From Alistipes sp. (GTDB lineage: Bacteria; Bacteroidota; Bacteroidia; Bacteroidales; Rikenellaceae): a stretch of DNA of 64,000 nt. Where the stretch lies: the NCBI GenBank assembly GCA_017474235.1, contig JAFVIB010000018.1:39226-103225 (forward strand). The letters are read 5' to 3'. The number at the start of each line of letters is the position of its first letter. Position 1 is the stretch's first letter. Made by a program: the position numbers and the translations under genes. This document shows positions 1-9,290 of the stretch, one piece after another. Under the pieces are notes generated by a model, which saw only the letters and a program-made list of their open reading frames with translations, made no database searches and had not been told where the DNA came from.

Positions 1-882
1 CTGATGAAGGTAGGGGAGGAGTATATTCCAAACGACCTTATGCTCGACAGCGACAGTGAGCAGATTATCATCATCACCGGTCCGAATATGGCTGGTAAGT
101 CGGCACTGCTCCGCCAAACAGCTCTGATTGTGCTTATGGCGCAGATGGGCTCGTTTGTCCCTGCATCGAAGGCTCATATCGGCATTGTAGATAAGATTTT
201 TACCCGTGTAGGAGCAAGTGACAATATCTCGCAGGGCGAATCTACATTTATGGTCGAGATGTTGGAGAGTGCAAGTATTCTGAACAATATCTCAAAGCGT
301 AGCCTTGTGCTGCTCGATGAGATTGGTCGAGGTACAAGCACATACGACGGTATATCTATTGCGTGGTCAATGGTAGAGTATCTGCATAACTACCGCAATA
401 TGCGTCCGCGAACACTCTTTGCAACCCACTATCACGAGCTCAATGAGCTTGCACAGATGTGTCAGCGAGTGAAAAACTACCATATCTCTGTCCGCGAAGT
501 GGATAACACAATCGTCTTTCTCAGAAAGCTCGAAAAGGGTGGCACAGAGCACTCTTTCGGTATCCATGTGGCAAAAATGGCAGGTATGCCTGAGTCTATC
601 GTCGAGAGGGCAACGGATATATTGCATAGCTTAGAGCAGGTCTATGGCGACAATGAGATAGTGCCGTCCGTATCGCTCTCGTCGCGCAAGCGTTCCCGCA
701 AACCTTCGCCATCTGTCAGTGCCGCTGCTCAAAGCACTGAGGGTGCTATACAGTTGTCGATGTTCAAGCTTGACGACCCTGTACTAATCAAGATACGCGA
801 CCAAATCAAAGATTTGGATATCAACAGTTTAACACCTCTTCAGGCACTAAACTTATTATCAGAAATCAAGAGTTTGGTATAA
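1..882 (+). CDS. mutS: DNA mismatch repair protein MutS, C-terminal part
   Basis: Mismatch-recognition ATPase of DNA repair. The frame is open at base 1, so only the last 293 or so residues are present and the true start lies upstream. The visible part is the ABC-type ATPase domain: Walker A GPNMAGKS near residue 27, the MutS signature around SQGEST, Walker [13 protein letters not shown], and the conserved ATHYHEL switch. A short linker rich in Ser and Arg ([10 protein letters not shown]) precedes the usual C-terminal helical tail. The mismatch-binding and connector domains are outside the window. The gene ends in a bidirectional terminator shared with udk. Confidence 0.97.
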   Translation: MMKVGEEYIPNDLMLDSDSEQIIIITGPNMAGKSALLRQTALIVLMAQMGSFVPASKAHIGIVDKIFTRVGASDNISQGESTFMVEMLESASILNNISKRSLVLLDEIGRGTSTYDGISIAWSMVEYLHNYRNMRPRTLFATHYHELNELAQMCQRVKNYHISVREVDNTIVFLRKLEKGGTEHSFGIHVAKMAGMPESIVERATDILHSLEQVYGDNEIVPSVSLSSRKRSRKPSPSVSAAAQSTEGAIQLSMFKLDDPVLIKIRDQIKDLDINSLTPLQALNLLSEIKSLV

Positions 883-924
883 ATAATAACGGGTATGTTC
901 CTCACGAACACACCCGTTATTATT
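882..924. terminator. Bidirectional terminator between mutS and udk
   Basis: A perfect 13-base stem (882-894 with 912-924, AATAATAACGGGT/ACCCGTTATTATT) encloses a 17-base loop. The arms are A/T-rich at the outside, so it can act on both strands. It overlaps both genes: the last base of the mutS TAA and most of the udk TAA lie in the stem. Confidence 0.8.
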
Positions 925-1534
925 AGAATAGTGAGCGAATATTCTGTATCAGCATCTGCACCGCCACAGAGTTGAAGCCGCCCTCCGGAATAATCACATC
1001 GGCATACTTCTTACTCGGCTCTACAAACTGCTCGTGCATAGGTTTTACTGTCTGAGTATATTGGTTTACAACAGACTCCATACTACGACCACGCTCACGA
1101 ACATCTCGAAGAATACGGCGTGCCAAACGCAAATCGGCATCGGTATCCACAAAGACTTTGATATCCATCAGCTCGCGCAACTCCTTATTCTCAAAAATAA
1201 GTATGCCGTCGATAATAACCACCTTTGACGGTTTTACAAACACACGCTCATCTGTACGATTATGCTCAACAAAAGAGTAAACCGGATGCTCCACAGCCTC
1301 TCCATTTTTCAATGCGCGAATATGCTCCACAAGCATATCTGTATCAAAAGCGTCAGGGTGGTCATAGTTGAGCTGTGAGCGTTCTTCATAGGTAAGCTCA
1401 GGGTGCGCCTTATAATAGTAGTCGTGACAGAGTGTAGCTACATCTTCACGGCTGAAAGCCTCCTGCAATCTTCTGACAAGGGTACTCTTTCCCGAACCTG
1501 TGCCGCCTGCGACACCAATAACAGTTACATCCAT
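923..1534 (-). CDS. udk: Uridine kinase
   Basis: Phosphorylates uridine and cytidine to UMP and CMP in pyrimidine salvage, in the cytosol. The 203 residues match the usual family length. The P-loop GGTGSGKST sits at residues 10-18, followed by HDYYY (uridine-binding region), the YDHPDAFD motif, and IIDGILIFE (Walker B-like). The RRILRDVRERGR segment is the lid that binds phosphate. It lies downstream of gyrB on the same strand, separated by a probable gyrB terminator, and converges on mutS. Confidence 0.97.
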   Translation of the reverse strand: MDVTVIGVAGGTGSGKSTLVRRLQEAFSREDVATLCHDYYYKAHPELTYEERSQLNYDHPDAFDTDMLVEHIRALKNGEAVEHPVYSFVEHNRTDERVFVKPSKVVIIDGILIFENKELRELMDIKVFVDTDADLRLARRILRDVRERGRSMESVVNQYTQTVKPMHEQFVEPSKKYADVIIPEGGFNSVAVQMLIQNIRSLF

Positions 1535-1548
1535 ACTCTTTTGGGTAT

Positions 1549-1583
1549 AAAAAATGGGAATAGACGCAATCTACCCCCATTTT
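1549..1583 (-). terminator. Probable gyrB terminator
   Basis: Read on the minus strand, AAAATGGG pairs with CCCATTTT (1576-1583 with 1551-1558). An inner TAGA/TCTA stem is separated by a 2x2 internal loop, and a six-base T run follows. It sits between gyrB and udk. Confidence 0.6.
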
Positions 1584-1596
1584 GGTTTATAAAATA

Positions 1597-3567
<1,971 letters not shown>

Positions 3568-3590
3568 TTATTTTCTTCCTAAAAAACGAA

Positions 3591-3621
3591 CAAAAGTAGC
3601 ATTTTTTTCTCAAATATCCAA
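3591..3621 (-). promoter_or_regulatory. gyrB promoter
   Basis: On the minus strand, -33 TTG (3619-3621), 20-base spacer, and -7 TACTTTTG (3591-3598), matching the Bacteroidetes TTG/TAnnTTTG pattern. A 7-base inverted repeat with a 3-base centre (CTAAATC-ATA-GATTTAG, 3624-3640) lies immediately upstream and could be a regulatory site. Confidence 0.7.
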
Positions 3622-3662
3622 ATCTAAATCATAGATTTAGTTATTAAAGTTAGTTATAGAAC

Positions 3663-4394
3663 CTAACTTAAATCAACCTCTCGCATCTCTCCCTTGCTAA
3701 AAAGCAATGTACGAGCAGGAAAACGCTCCACAAAAGCCGTATTATGAGTAGCCATAAGCACCGCAGTACCCTCCGCAGCAATAGCGTGAAAAAGCTTTAC
3801 AATAGACTCGGCAGTAACCGGATCAAGGTTACCCGTAGGCTCATCTGCAAGTATCAATCGAGGAGAGTTCAGTAACGCTCTGGCAATCATCAGTCGCTGA
3901 CACTCTCCACCCGAGAGCTCAAACGGCATACGGTCACTACGAGATTTCAAACCCACCTGTTCCAGCACAGAGGCAATACGCGCCTCAATTTCGCGCTCAC
4001 TCTTCCAACCTGTCGCACGCAGCACAAAGGCGAGATTTTCATAAACAGTGCGATCAGAGAGCATCTGCACATCCTGAAAAACAATGCCCATATTGCGCCT
4101 TAACTCCGAAATATGCCTACGCTTAAGCTCACGCAAATCAAAACCCACAACGCGACCATCACCCTCAAAGAGCGGCAGCTCGCCATAAAGAGTTTTAAGC
4201 AGTGAACTCTTACCACTGCCCACACGACCGATAAGATATACCAGCTCGCCCGAATAGACCTTTAAATCGACATTAGAGAGTACCTTCTCTCCATTGCGCT
4301 GATAACTCCTCGATGTAAGCTCCTTAAACGGATCAATATTGTGGTACAACGACACTCCCGAGAGCTCTATGACACAATCTCTACTCTTAACCAT
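3663..4394 (-). CDS. ftsE: FtsE-like ABC transporter ATP-binding protein
   Basis: Cytoplasmic ABC ATPase of the FtsE type, which in Bacteroidetes pairs with FtsX to control cell-wall hydrolases at division. Visible motifs are Walker A GRVGSGKSS, Q-loop VFQDVQML, signature LSGGECQR, Walker B LILADEPTG and the H-loop ATHN. The frame extends to 4418, but the promoter -7 box covers 4416-4423, so the ATG at 4394 (MVKSRDC) is the likely start, giving 243 residues. No ftsX is adjacent. Assignment to FtsE rather than a LolD/MacB-type ATPase rests on overall resemblance. Confidence 0.8.
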   Translation of the reverse strand: MVKSRDCVIELSGVSLYHNIDPFKELTSRSYQRNGEKVLSNVDLKVYSGELVYLIGRVGSGKSSLLKTLYGELPLFEGDGRVVGFDLRELKRRHISELRRNMGIVFQDVQMLSDRTVYENLAFVLRATGWKSEREIEARIASVLEQVGLKSRSDRMPFELSGGECQRLMIARALLNSPRLILADEPTGNLDPVTAESIVKLFHAIAAEGTAVLMATHNTAFVERFPARTLLFSKGEMREVDLS

Positions 4395-4415
4395 ACAACA
4401 TTTGCATTTAACCCT

Positions 4416-4445
4416 CAAAGATACAAAAAATTATGGAGTTATCAA
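4416..4445 (-). promoter_or_regulatory. Promoter of the FtsE-like gene
   Basis: On the minus strand, TTG (4443-4445), 19-base spacer, TATCTTTG (4416-4423). It supports the shorter start at 4394. Confidence 0.65.
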
Positions 4446-4498
4446 AGGATGAGCGTGTTTAAAATCGTTTTATGATATGTTATTTCGAAAATTTGCAC

Positions 4499-4506
4499 TA
4501 TCTTTG
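4499..4506 (+). promoter_or_regulatory. ssrA promoter -7 box
   Basis: TATCTTTG lies 16 bases before the mature tmRNA 5' end. No clear TTG is seen at the -33 position. Confidence 0.55.
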
Positions 4507-4522
4507 CCCCAAACTTACAATC

Positions 4523-4922
4523 GGGGGTGACCGGTTTTGACAGCAGGTAGAGTTTGATTGTAAGCACGCCGAGCATTGTGTGGGTTCTCGTTAATCGAAA
4601 CACTCAAACTACAAATGGCAATAATAGCTATGCACTCGCTGCTTAATTTTCTGGGAAAATTGGCTTAATTGATGCACACAAGGTTTGCGTCAACGAGTAT
4701 CCCGAACAGCTGTTCCGCTCTCTAACAGTTTGTTCATACGGGGTATCATCTTTTGAGAGATAGCGCGATATGTGCCTCGGTTATCGTGCGAGATTTAGAG
4801 GCTGGGGCTAAGGTCTTGGCTGTTGTCTGCCGAACTTTAGCAGAAGGATTAAACGACAACTAAGCGTGTAGAAAGCTTTTGGGTTCCTTGTTTGGACGCG
4901 AGTTCGACTCTCGCCACCTCCA
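4523..4922 (+). ncRNA. ssrA: tmRNA (transfer-messenger RNA)
   Basis: Rescues stalled ribosomes by trans-translation. The 5' end GGGGGTG pairs with CACCTCC at the 3' end to form the tRNA-like acceptor stem, with one G-U pair. The T-arm (GTTCGACTC) precedes it, and the discriminator is A4922. The 3' CCA is not encoded, because CTT follows. The tag frame starts at GGC 4617 and reads GNNSYALAA with TAA at 4644-4646. This resembles the GENNYALAA-type tags known from Bacteroidetes. The length, about 400 bases, is normal. The product works with SmpB, which is not in the window. Confidence 0.96.
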
Positions 4923-4929
4923 CTTCAAA

Positions 4930-4954
4930 AAGACGGATTACCTCCGTCTTTTTT
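4930..4954 (+). terminator. ssrA terminator
   Basis: An eight-base stem AAGACGGA/TCCGTCTT with a five-base loop is followed by a run of T, directly behind the tmRNA 3' end. Confidence 0.85.
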
Positions 4955-5171
4955 CGTTGCGGTGGCTCGGTCGCTTAACCGGTGGCGGTGTGGCAGAGTT
5001 TTCTGCGGATTATGGATTTGCAGAGTTGCTGTGCAACTTCTCGTTGTGACAGCATGATATTCTTGAGCAAGCTCATAATATCACACTATCACAAACAAAC
5101 GACTGCGTCGTCTGCAAATCTTAAACCTTGCTCTGCTCAAACCTGCGGCGGTCACTCGACTCTATGCGGTA
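4947..5171 (+). repeat. 225-base direct repeat, copy 1, with cloverleaf-like folding potential
   Basis: It recurs at 5217-5441 with an exact offset of 270 bases and 7 differences in 225 (about 97% identity). It contains many short inverted repeats. A hairpin at 4993-5006 comes first. A closing helix (5015-5024 with 5111-5120, 10 bases perfect) encloses three hairpins at 5024-5038, 5055-5083 and 5099-5111. All seven differences fall outside the stems. A GTG-start frame of 70 codons runs through it, but most differences change the amino acid, so it does not look like a protein gene. The family is not recognised. The first few bases may be only terminator similarity. Confidence 0.85.
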
Positions 5172-5200
5172 GAAACTATATCGAAAGTGGTTAGGAGCAG

Positions 5201-5224
5201 GATGGATTTATTTCCATCTTTTTT
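5201..5224 (+). terminator. Terminator-like hairpin after repeat copy 1
   Basis: GATGGA/TCCATC with a six-base loop and a T6 tail. It has the same shape and position relative to copy 2 as the ssrA terminator has to copy 1, but a different stem sequence. Confidence 0.6.
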
Positions 5225-5441
5225 CGTTGCGGTGGCTCGGTCGCTTAACCGGTGGCGGTGTGGCAGAGTTGTCTGCGGATTATGGATTTGCAGAGTTGCT
5301 ATGCAACTTTTCGTTGTGACAGAATGATATTCTTGAGCAAGCTCATAATATCACTCTATCACAAACAAACGACTGCGTCGTCTGCAAATCTTAAACCTTG
5401 CTCTGCTCAAACCTGCGGCGGTCACTCGACTCTGTACGGTA
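5217..5441 (+). repeat. 225-base direct repeat, copy 2
   Basis: Second copy of the element at 4947-5171. The predicted closing helix is 5285-5294 with 5381-5390, and all stems of copy 1 are kept exactly. It ends about 30 bases before the stop of the small Cys-rich gene on the other strand. No clear terminator follows it. Confidence 0.85.
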
Positions 5442-5471
5442 AGAGTGAGTAAAAAAATGGGATTGGGTAGT

Positions 5472-5606
5472 CTATTTAGATTTTTTACGGCGGGAGCACT
5501 CCTTTGTGCAGTGGCGGCAAGGATTTGTAATTTCAAGCCACAAGTAGCGAAAAGCAATTACCACGGCAACAGCAACGATTACAATTGTGACAACATTCTC
5601 TAACAT
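5472..5606 (-). CDS. FeoB-associated Cys-rich membrane protein
   Basis: A 44-residue protein beginning MLENVVTIVIVAVAVV. It has one membrane segment (about residues 4-20), a short link, then a basic tail with three Cys (NPCRHCTKECSRR). This is the layout of the FeoB-associated Cys-rich family often found beside feoB. The ATG at 5606 overlaps the feoB stop by 7 bases, so the two are probably translationally coupled. Its role is unknown; the Cys cluster could bind or hand over iron, which is inference. Confidence 0.85.
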   Translation of the reverse strand: MLENVVTIVIVAVAVVIAFRYLWLEITNPCRHCTKECSRRKKSK

Positions 5607-7672
5607 AGCAAGTTAGTGATATGATATGTAACAAATGCCAGCACCCACGCCACAGCCGTAGAATAGAGAGCGGAGAACAACGCCCACCCCTTACCATACT
5701 CTGTCCATATAGCAGCGAGGGTTGCTAAGCAAGGGAAATAGAGCAGTGTAAAGACAAGCAGGGCAAGTACTGATGCCGTTGTAAAATCGCCACTTCTCGC
5801 AAGGCGTCCGTGGAGCGACTCTTCATCTGTCTCAAGGGCTGCAATAGCATCATCGTCATTATACAGCACACCGATAGTACTCACAACAATCTCCTTAGCA
5901 GCTATACCCGAGATAACAGCCACGCTACTCTTCCAATTAAGACCGAGTGGCTCAAATACCGGCTCACAAGCCTTGCCAATCTTGCCGATATACGACTGTT
6001 CAAAGTGTTCCTGTTCGCTCATCTGTCCATCATTGATAGGGAAGTAGCTCAAAGCCCAAATAATCACCGAAGCTACGAGTATAACACCGCTCAGATTTTT
6101 GATATAGTGCAAAACTCTATCCCACATATGCGACACTGTCGCGCGCAGGGTTGGAAGGCGATATGGAGAGAGTTCCATAACAAACGGAGTCTCATCTGCC
6201 GAGAACTTCAGTCGGCGCATCAGGCGAGCTGTAATCATAGCAACAGCTATACCGAGCAGATAGAGCCCAAACAGTATTGTCCCCGAGTATTTACCAAAGA
6301 AACTACCCAAAAAGAGGATATAGACAGGTAATCGTGCGCTACAAGACATAAACGGCAATATAAGAGCCGTAATAACTCTTGAGCTATGGCTCTCGATACT
6401 CTTTGTTGCCAAAACCGCAGGCACATTACAACCAAAGCCCATAACCAACGGAATAAATGACTTTCCGTGCAGACCCACCTTATGCATCAACTTATCCATT
6501 ATAAAGGCTGCGCGGGATAGATAGCCCGAGTCCTCCATAAATGCGATAAAGAGGTAGAGTATCATAATATTGGGCAGAAAGACTATCACGCTACCCACTC
6601 CGCCGACAATACCATCAACAATAAGGTCTTTAAGAACACCCTCCGACATCACCCCGTCAAGGAATTGAGAGAGCAGTGTCACACCCGACTCTATCCACTG
6701 CTGAGGGTATTGACCCAAACTAAATGTGCAGTAGAACATTGCCCACATCACAAGCAGAAAGATAGGGTAGCCCCAAATCTTATGGGTCACAATCTCGTCA
6801 ATATGATTTGACAGCTCTCGGCGACTATTGCGCGCCTTTTTATATGTTTCACGGAGCGCACCCGATATAAAGCCATACTTCTGATTAGAGATTGTACTCT
6901 CTATATCCTCGCTCTGACCCAAATCGTACTTCAGATGCTCCTGCTCTGCCTTGACAACCCTCTGCCACTTATCGTATGATGGCAGTTTTTGGAGCAGAGA
7001 GACAATATCACGGTCATTTTCGAGCAGCTTAATGGCATAATATCTCGGAGGAAAAGCCTTTGGAAGCTGGTCACGGTCTGCCTTAAGAACCTTATCAACA
7101 GCAGCAACACTCTGCTCGGCAATACCTTGACTGATATGTATATGCTTACGACGAGGCTCCTTGCCCTCATAAGCCGCTACAATAGTGCCTATTAGTTGCT
7201 CTACACCCCGACCCCTATTACCCACAACGGGAATCATCGGCAGACCCATCATCTGACCGAGCAGTTGATAGTCAAGGGTTGCACCGGAACTCTCCAACTC
7301 GTCATACTTATTGAGCGCGACAACGATATTCTGATTCATATCAATCAGCTCTGTTGTCATAAATAGCTGCTGCTCAAGAGCTGTTGAGCAGACAACATTA
7401 AGCACAACATCCGGAACATTATCAAGAATATACCTACGCACAAAAGAGCCTTCAGAAGTGGAGTGTGATAGCGCATAAGTACCCGGCAACTCGCAGATAG
7501 AGAGCGTATAGCCATTATGGAGACATCTGCCGACCATAACACCATCGACCTCTTCACGCTCGCCATCTGCCACAATACTCTCAAAAAGCGCACTCTTGCC
7601 ACTCTTTGCATTTCCGATAATTGCGACACTTATCTGTTTTGGGTAATCTATATTCTGCTCAGGCAACCTCAT
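5600..7672 (-). CDS. feoB: Ferrous iron transporter FeoB
   Basis: Inner-membrane Fe(II) importer with an N-terminal GTPase. G1 is GNAKSGKS at residues 20-27, G3 ELPG at 61-64 and G4 NKYD at 121-124. These are followed by the helical spacer and the polytopic core with the two Gate motifs (GFGCNVPAVLATKS and PFMSCSARLPVY). The 690 residues are slightly short of the E. coli protein, and no FeoA domain is fused or encoded nearby, unlike the FeoAB fusions of many Bacteroides. The downstream Cys-rich gene overlaps it. The -7 box ends only 8 bases before the ATG, so the leader is very short. Confidence 0.96.
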   Translation of the reverse strand: MRLPEQNIDYPKQISVAIIGNAKSGKSALFESIVADGEREEVDGVMVGRCLHNGYTLSICELPGTYALSHSTSEGSFVRRYILDNVPDVVLNVVCSTALEQQLFMTTELIDMNQNIVVALNKYDELESSGATLDYQLLGQMMGLPMIPVVGNRGRGVEQLIGTIVAAYEGKEPRRKHIHISQGIAEQSVAAVDKVLKADRDQLPKAFPPRYYAIKLLENDRDIVSLLQKLPSYDKWQRVVKAEQEHLKYDLGQSEDIESTISNQKYGFISGALRETYKKARNSRRELSNHIDEIVTHKIWGYPIFLLVMWAMFYCTFSLGQYPQQWIESGVTLLSQFLDGVMSEGVLKDLIVDGIVGGVGSVIVFLPNIMILYLFIAFMEDSGYLSRAAFIMDKLMHKVGLHGKSFIPLVMGFGCNVPAVLATKSIESHSSRVITALILPFMSCSARLPVYILFLGSFFGKYSGTILFGLYLLGIAVAMITARLMRRLKFSADETPFVMELSPYRLPTLRATVSHMWDRVLHYIKNLSGVILVASVIIWALSYFPINDGQMSEQEHFEQSYIGKIGKACEPVFEPLGLNWKSSVAVISGIAAKEIVVSTIGVLYNDDDAIAALETDEESLHGRLARSGDFTTASVLALLVFTLLYFPCLATLAAIWTEYGKGWALFSALYSTAVAWVLAFVTYHITNLLC

Positions 7673-7680
7673 AACGGCTA

Positions 7681-7711
7681 CAAAGTTACACTTTGTAACT
7701 CAAAAAAACAA
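7681..7711 (-). promoter_or_regulatory. feoB promoter
   Basis: On the minus strand, TTG (7709-7711), 20-base spacer, TAACTTTG (7681-7688). A hairpin AGTTAC/GTAACT (about 7684-7700) covers the -7 box and part of the spacer. Nothing else is recognised in the rest of the 265-base gap to 7937. Confidence 0.7.
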
Positions 7712-7937
7712 ATTTTTTTTGTCGTAGTCGCCAACAATAAGAGTCTGTTTGAATTTTATTTCGAGATTATTTGAGAGCTATTTTTATGTAGATTTTAACT
7801 TGGGGAAAGCAGATAATAGCGGGCTATTTTCAAATTTCACAAGTCAAAAGATGCAAGAAATAGCCTCAAAGAAGCCGAAACTAATCTTCAGAGCAACGGA
7901 CTAACTCGTTTAATAAAATTCAAAACAGACTCTAATG

Positions 7938-9290
7938 CTAATAGAAGTTTCCACCCAAAGCCTGACAGAGATTGATGTAATTGATATATTGAGCCGCAAT
8001 TATATTTGAATACTCCATTTGTGAGTTATAGAGCGTACGCTCGGCATCAATTACATCAAGATAGGCATTAAGACCGTTAAGATAGAGCGCCCGACTCATC
8101 TCCGCAATAGCGCGATTTGACTCTATCAGTTCGTTATACCTCTCTATTTCAGCACGATAGGTCGATATGCTTACCAACGACTTCTCTACATCAGCAAGTG
8201 CCGAGATAAAGGTCTGCTGATACTCTACCACCGCCTGATTATACTGCTCAACAGCCACCTTTTCGCTACTCTTAAGCGAGCCGAAAGCAAACAGTGGTTG
8301 TGAGAGTGACAGCAGAGCATTCCACGCCCAAGTAGGCGAGGTTACAATCTTTGAAATTTCATCCGACACAATACCGCCATCTCCTGTAAGCGAAAAAGAG
8401 GGCAGGCGTGCTATTCGCGCACTCTTTGCAGCCGCTGCCGCAGAGCGCATTTTGGCGTGACTACTCATCATATCGGGACGGCGATAGAGCAGCTCTGAAG
8501 GCACTCCCGACGGGATATTGATAGGGGTATAGTCTGCCACAAATGGGGCGTTACTCACTACTGATGGTTGTAATTGAGGAGTCTGACCCAGCAGTATATC
8601 AAGTTGCAGAAGCGTCTGTGCCACGGCTCGCTCATAGAGCGGAATATCGGCAAGTGCTGTATAGAGTAGGTTATAAGCCTGCTCACGATTAACACCCGAT
8701 GCCATACCTCGAACAAAGAGCGAATCTACAAGTTTTGCCGTCTGCGCTCTAAGCTCTGAACTTTGACGGGCAATATCAAGGTCGCGCCGATACTGCAACA
8801 GTGTGTAGTATGTCGTAGCAACCTGCGCAGCAAGTGATAGTTCAACCCCTCGGTACTGCCACAGCGCATAATCGACATCCGCCTTTGCAGCCGTTGTGGC
8901 ACTGCGCAATGAACCAAAAATGGGTATCTCCCAGCTTGCCGTAGGTTCTACAATATACTGCTGTGTAACTTCGTCATCACTCCCCGACACACCCGCACTG
9001 CGACCTAAAGCAAATTCAGGCAGATATTGAGCCCTTACAACCCTCTGTTTTGCCCGCGCCTCTTCTATGCGCGACACTGCCGCCTTAAGGTCGTTATTTG
9101 CAGCCAACGCAGTGGTTATAAGGCGATTAAGAGTAGTATCACCAAACATCTCCCACCAATTATGCGAAAGATTGATGCTATCCGTATCGGTTGCATAGAG
9201 ATAGTTTTCAGGCAAATCTATCTGCGGTTGTTGCAGATGCGGATTACACCCGACAAATATTAGAGATAGTATTACAATTATCTGTTTCAT
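7938..9290 (-). CDS. RND efflux system outer-membrane factor (TolC/OprM type)
   Basis: Outer-membrane channel of a tripartite efflux pump. Residues 1-15 are a lipoprotein signal ending IFVGC, so it is probably lipid-anchored. The NodT/OprM-type repeats follow: NWWEMFGD near the N-terminus, LYRRPDM in the middle, and the AERTLYNSQ region near the end. The 450 residues are typical. It is the last gene of a three-gene minus-strand operon and overlaps the pump gene by 4 bases (ATGA). Substrate cannot be told from sequence. Confidence 0.94.
   Translation of the reverse strand: MKQIIVILSLIFVGCNPHLQQPQIDLPENYLYATDTDSINLSHNWWEMFGDTTLNRLITTALAANNDLKAAVSRIEEARAKQRVVRAQYLPEFALGRSAGVSGSDDEVTQQYIVEPTASWEIPIFGSLRSATTAAKADVDYALWQYRGVELSLAAQVATTYYTLLQYRRDLDIARQSSELRAQTAKLVDSLFVRGMASGVNREQAYNLLYTALADIPLYERAVAQTLLQLDILLGQTPQLQPSVVSNAPFVADYTPINIPSGVPSELLYRRPDMMSSHAKMRSAAAAAKSARIARLPSFSLTGDGGIVSDEISKIVTSPTWAWNALLSLSQPLFAFGSLKSSEKVAVEQYNQAVVEYQQTFISALADVEKSLVSISTYRAEIERYNELIESNRAIAEMSRALYLNGLNAYLDVIDAERTLYNSQMEYSNIIAAQYINYINLCQALGGNFY

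Noticed and set aside
3624-3640. Inverted repeat upstream of gyrB as a further site of the BlaI-type repressor
   Set aside because: Half-sites are similar (TTTAGTT) but spacing and arms differ from AACTAA-N4-TTAGTT.
4982-5194. 70-codon GTG-start frame within repeat copy 1, with a 66-codon partner in copy 2
   Set aside because: Most base differences between the copies change the amino acid, and the two frames end differently; the pattern fits conserved nucleic-acid structure better than protein.
4923-5471. Integration (att) scar at the tmRNA gene
   Set aside because: tmRNA genes are common island targets, but the repeats do not contain the tmRNA 3' end, and no integrase or foreign genes are present.
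5351-5557. 68-codon minus-strand frame
   Set aside because: It is in another register from the real FeoB-associated Cys-rich gene (5472-5606) and runs into the repeat.
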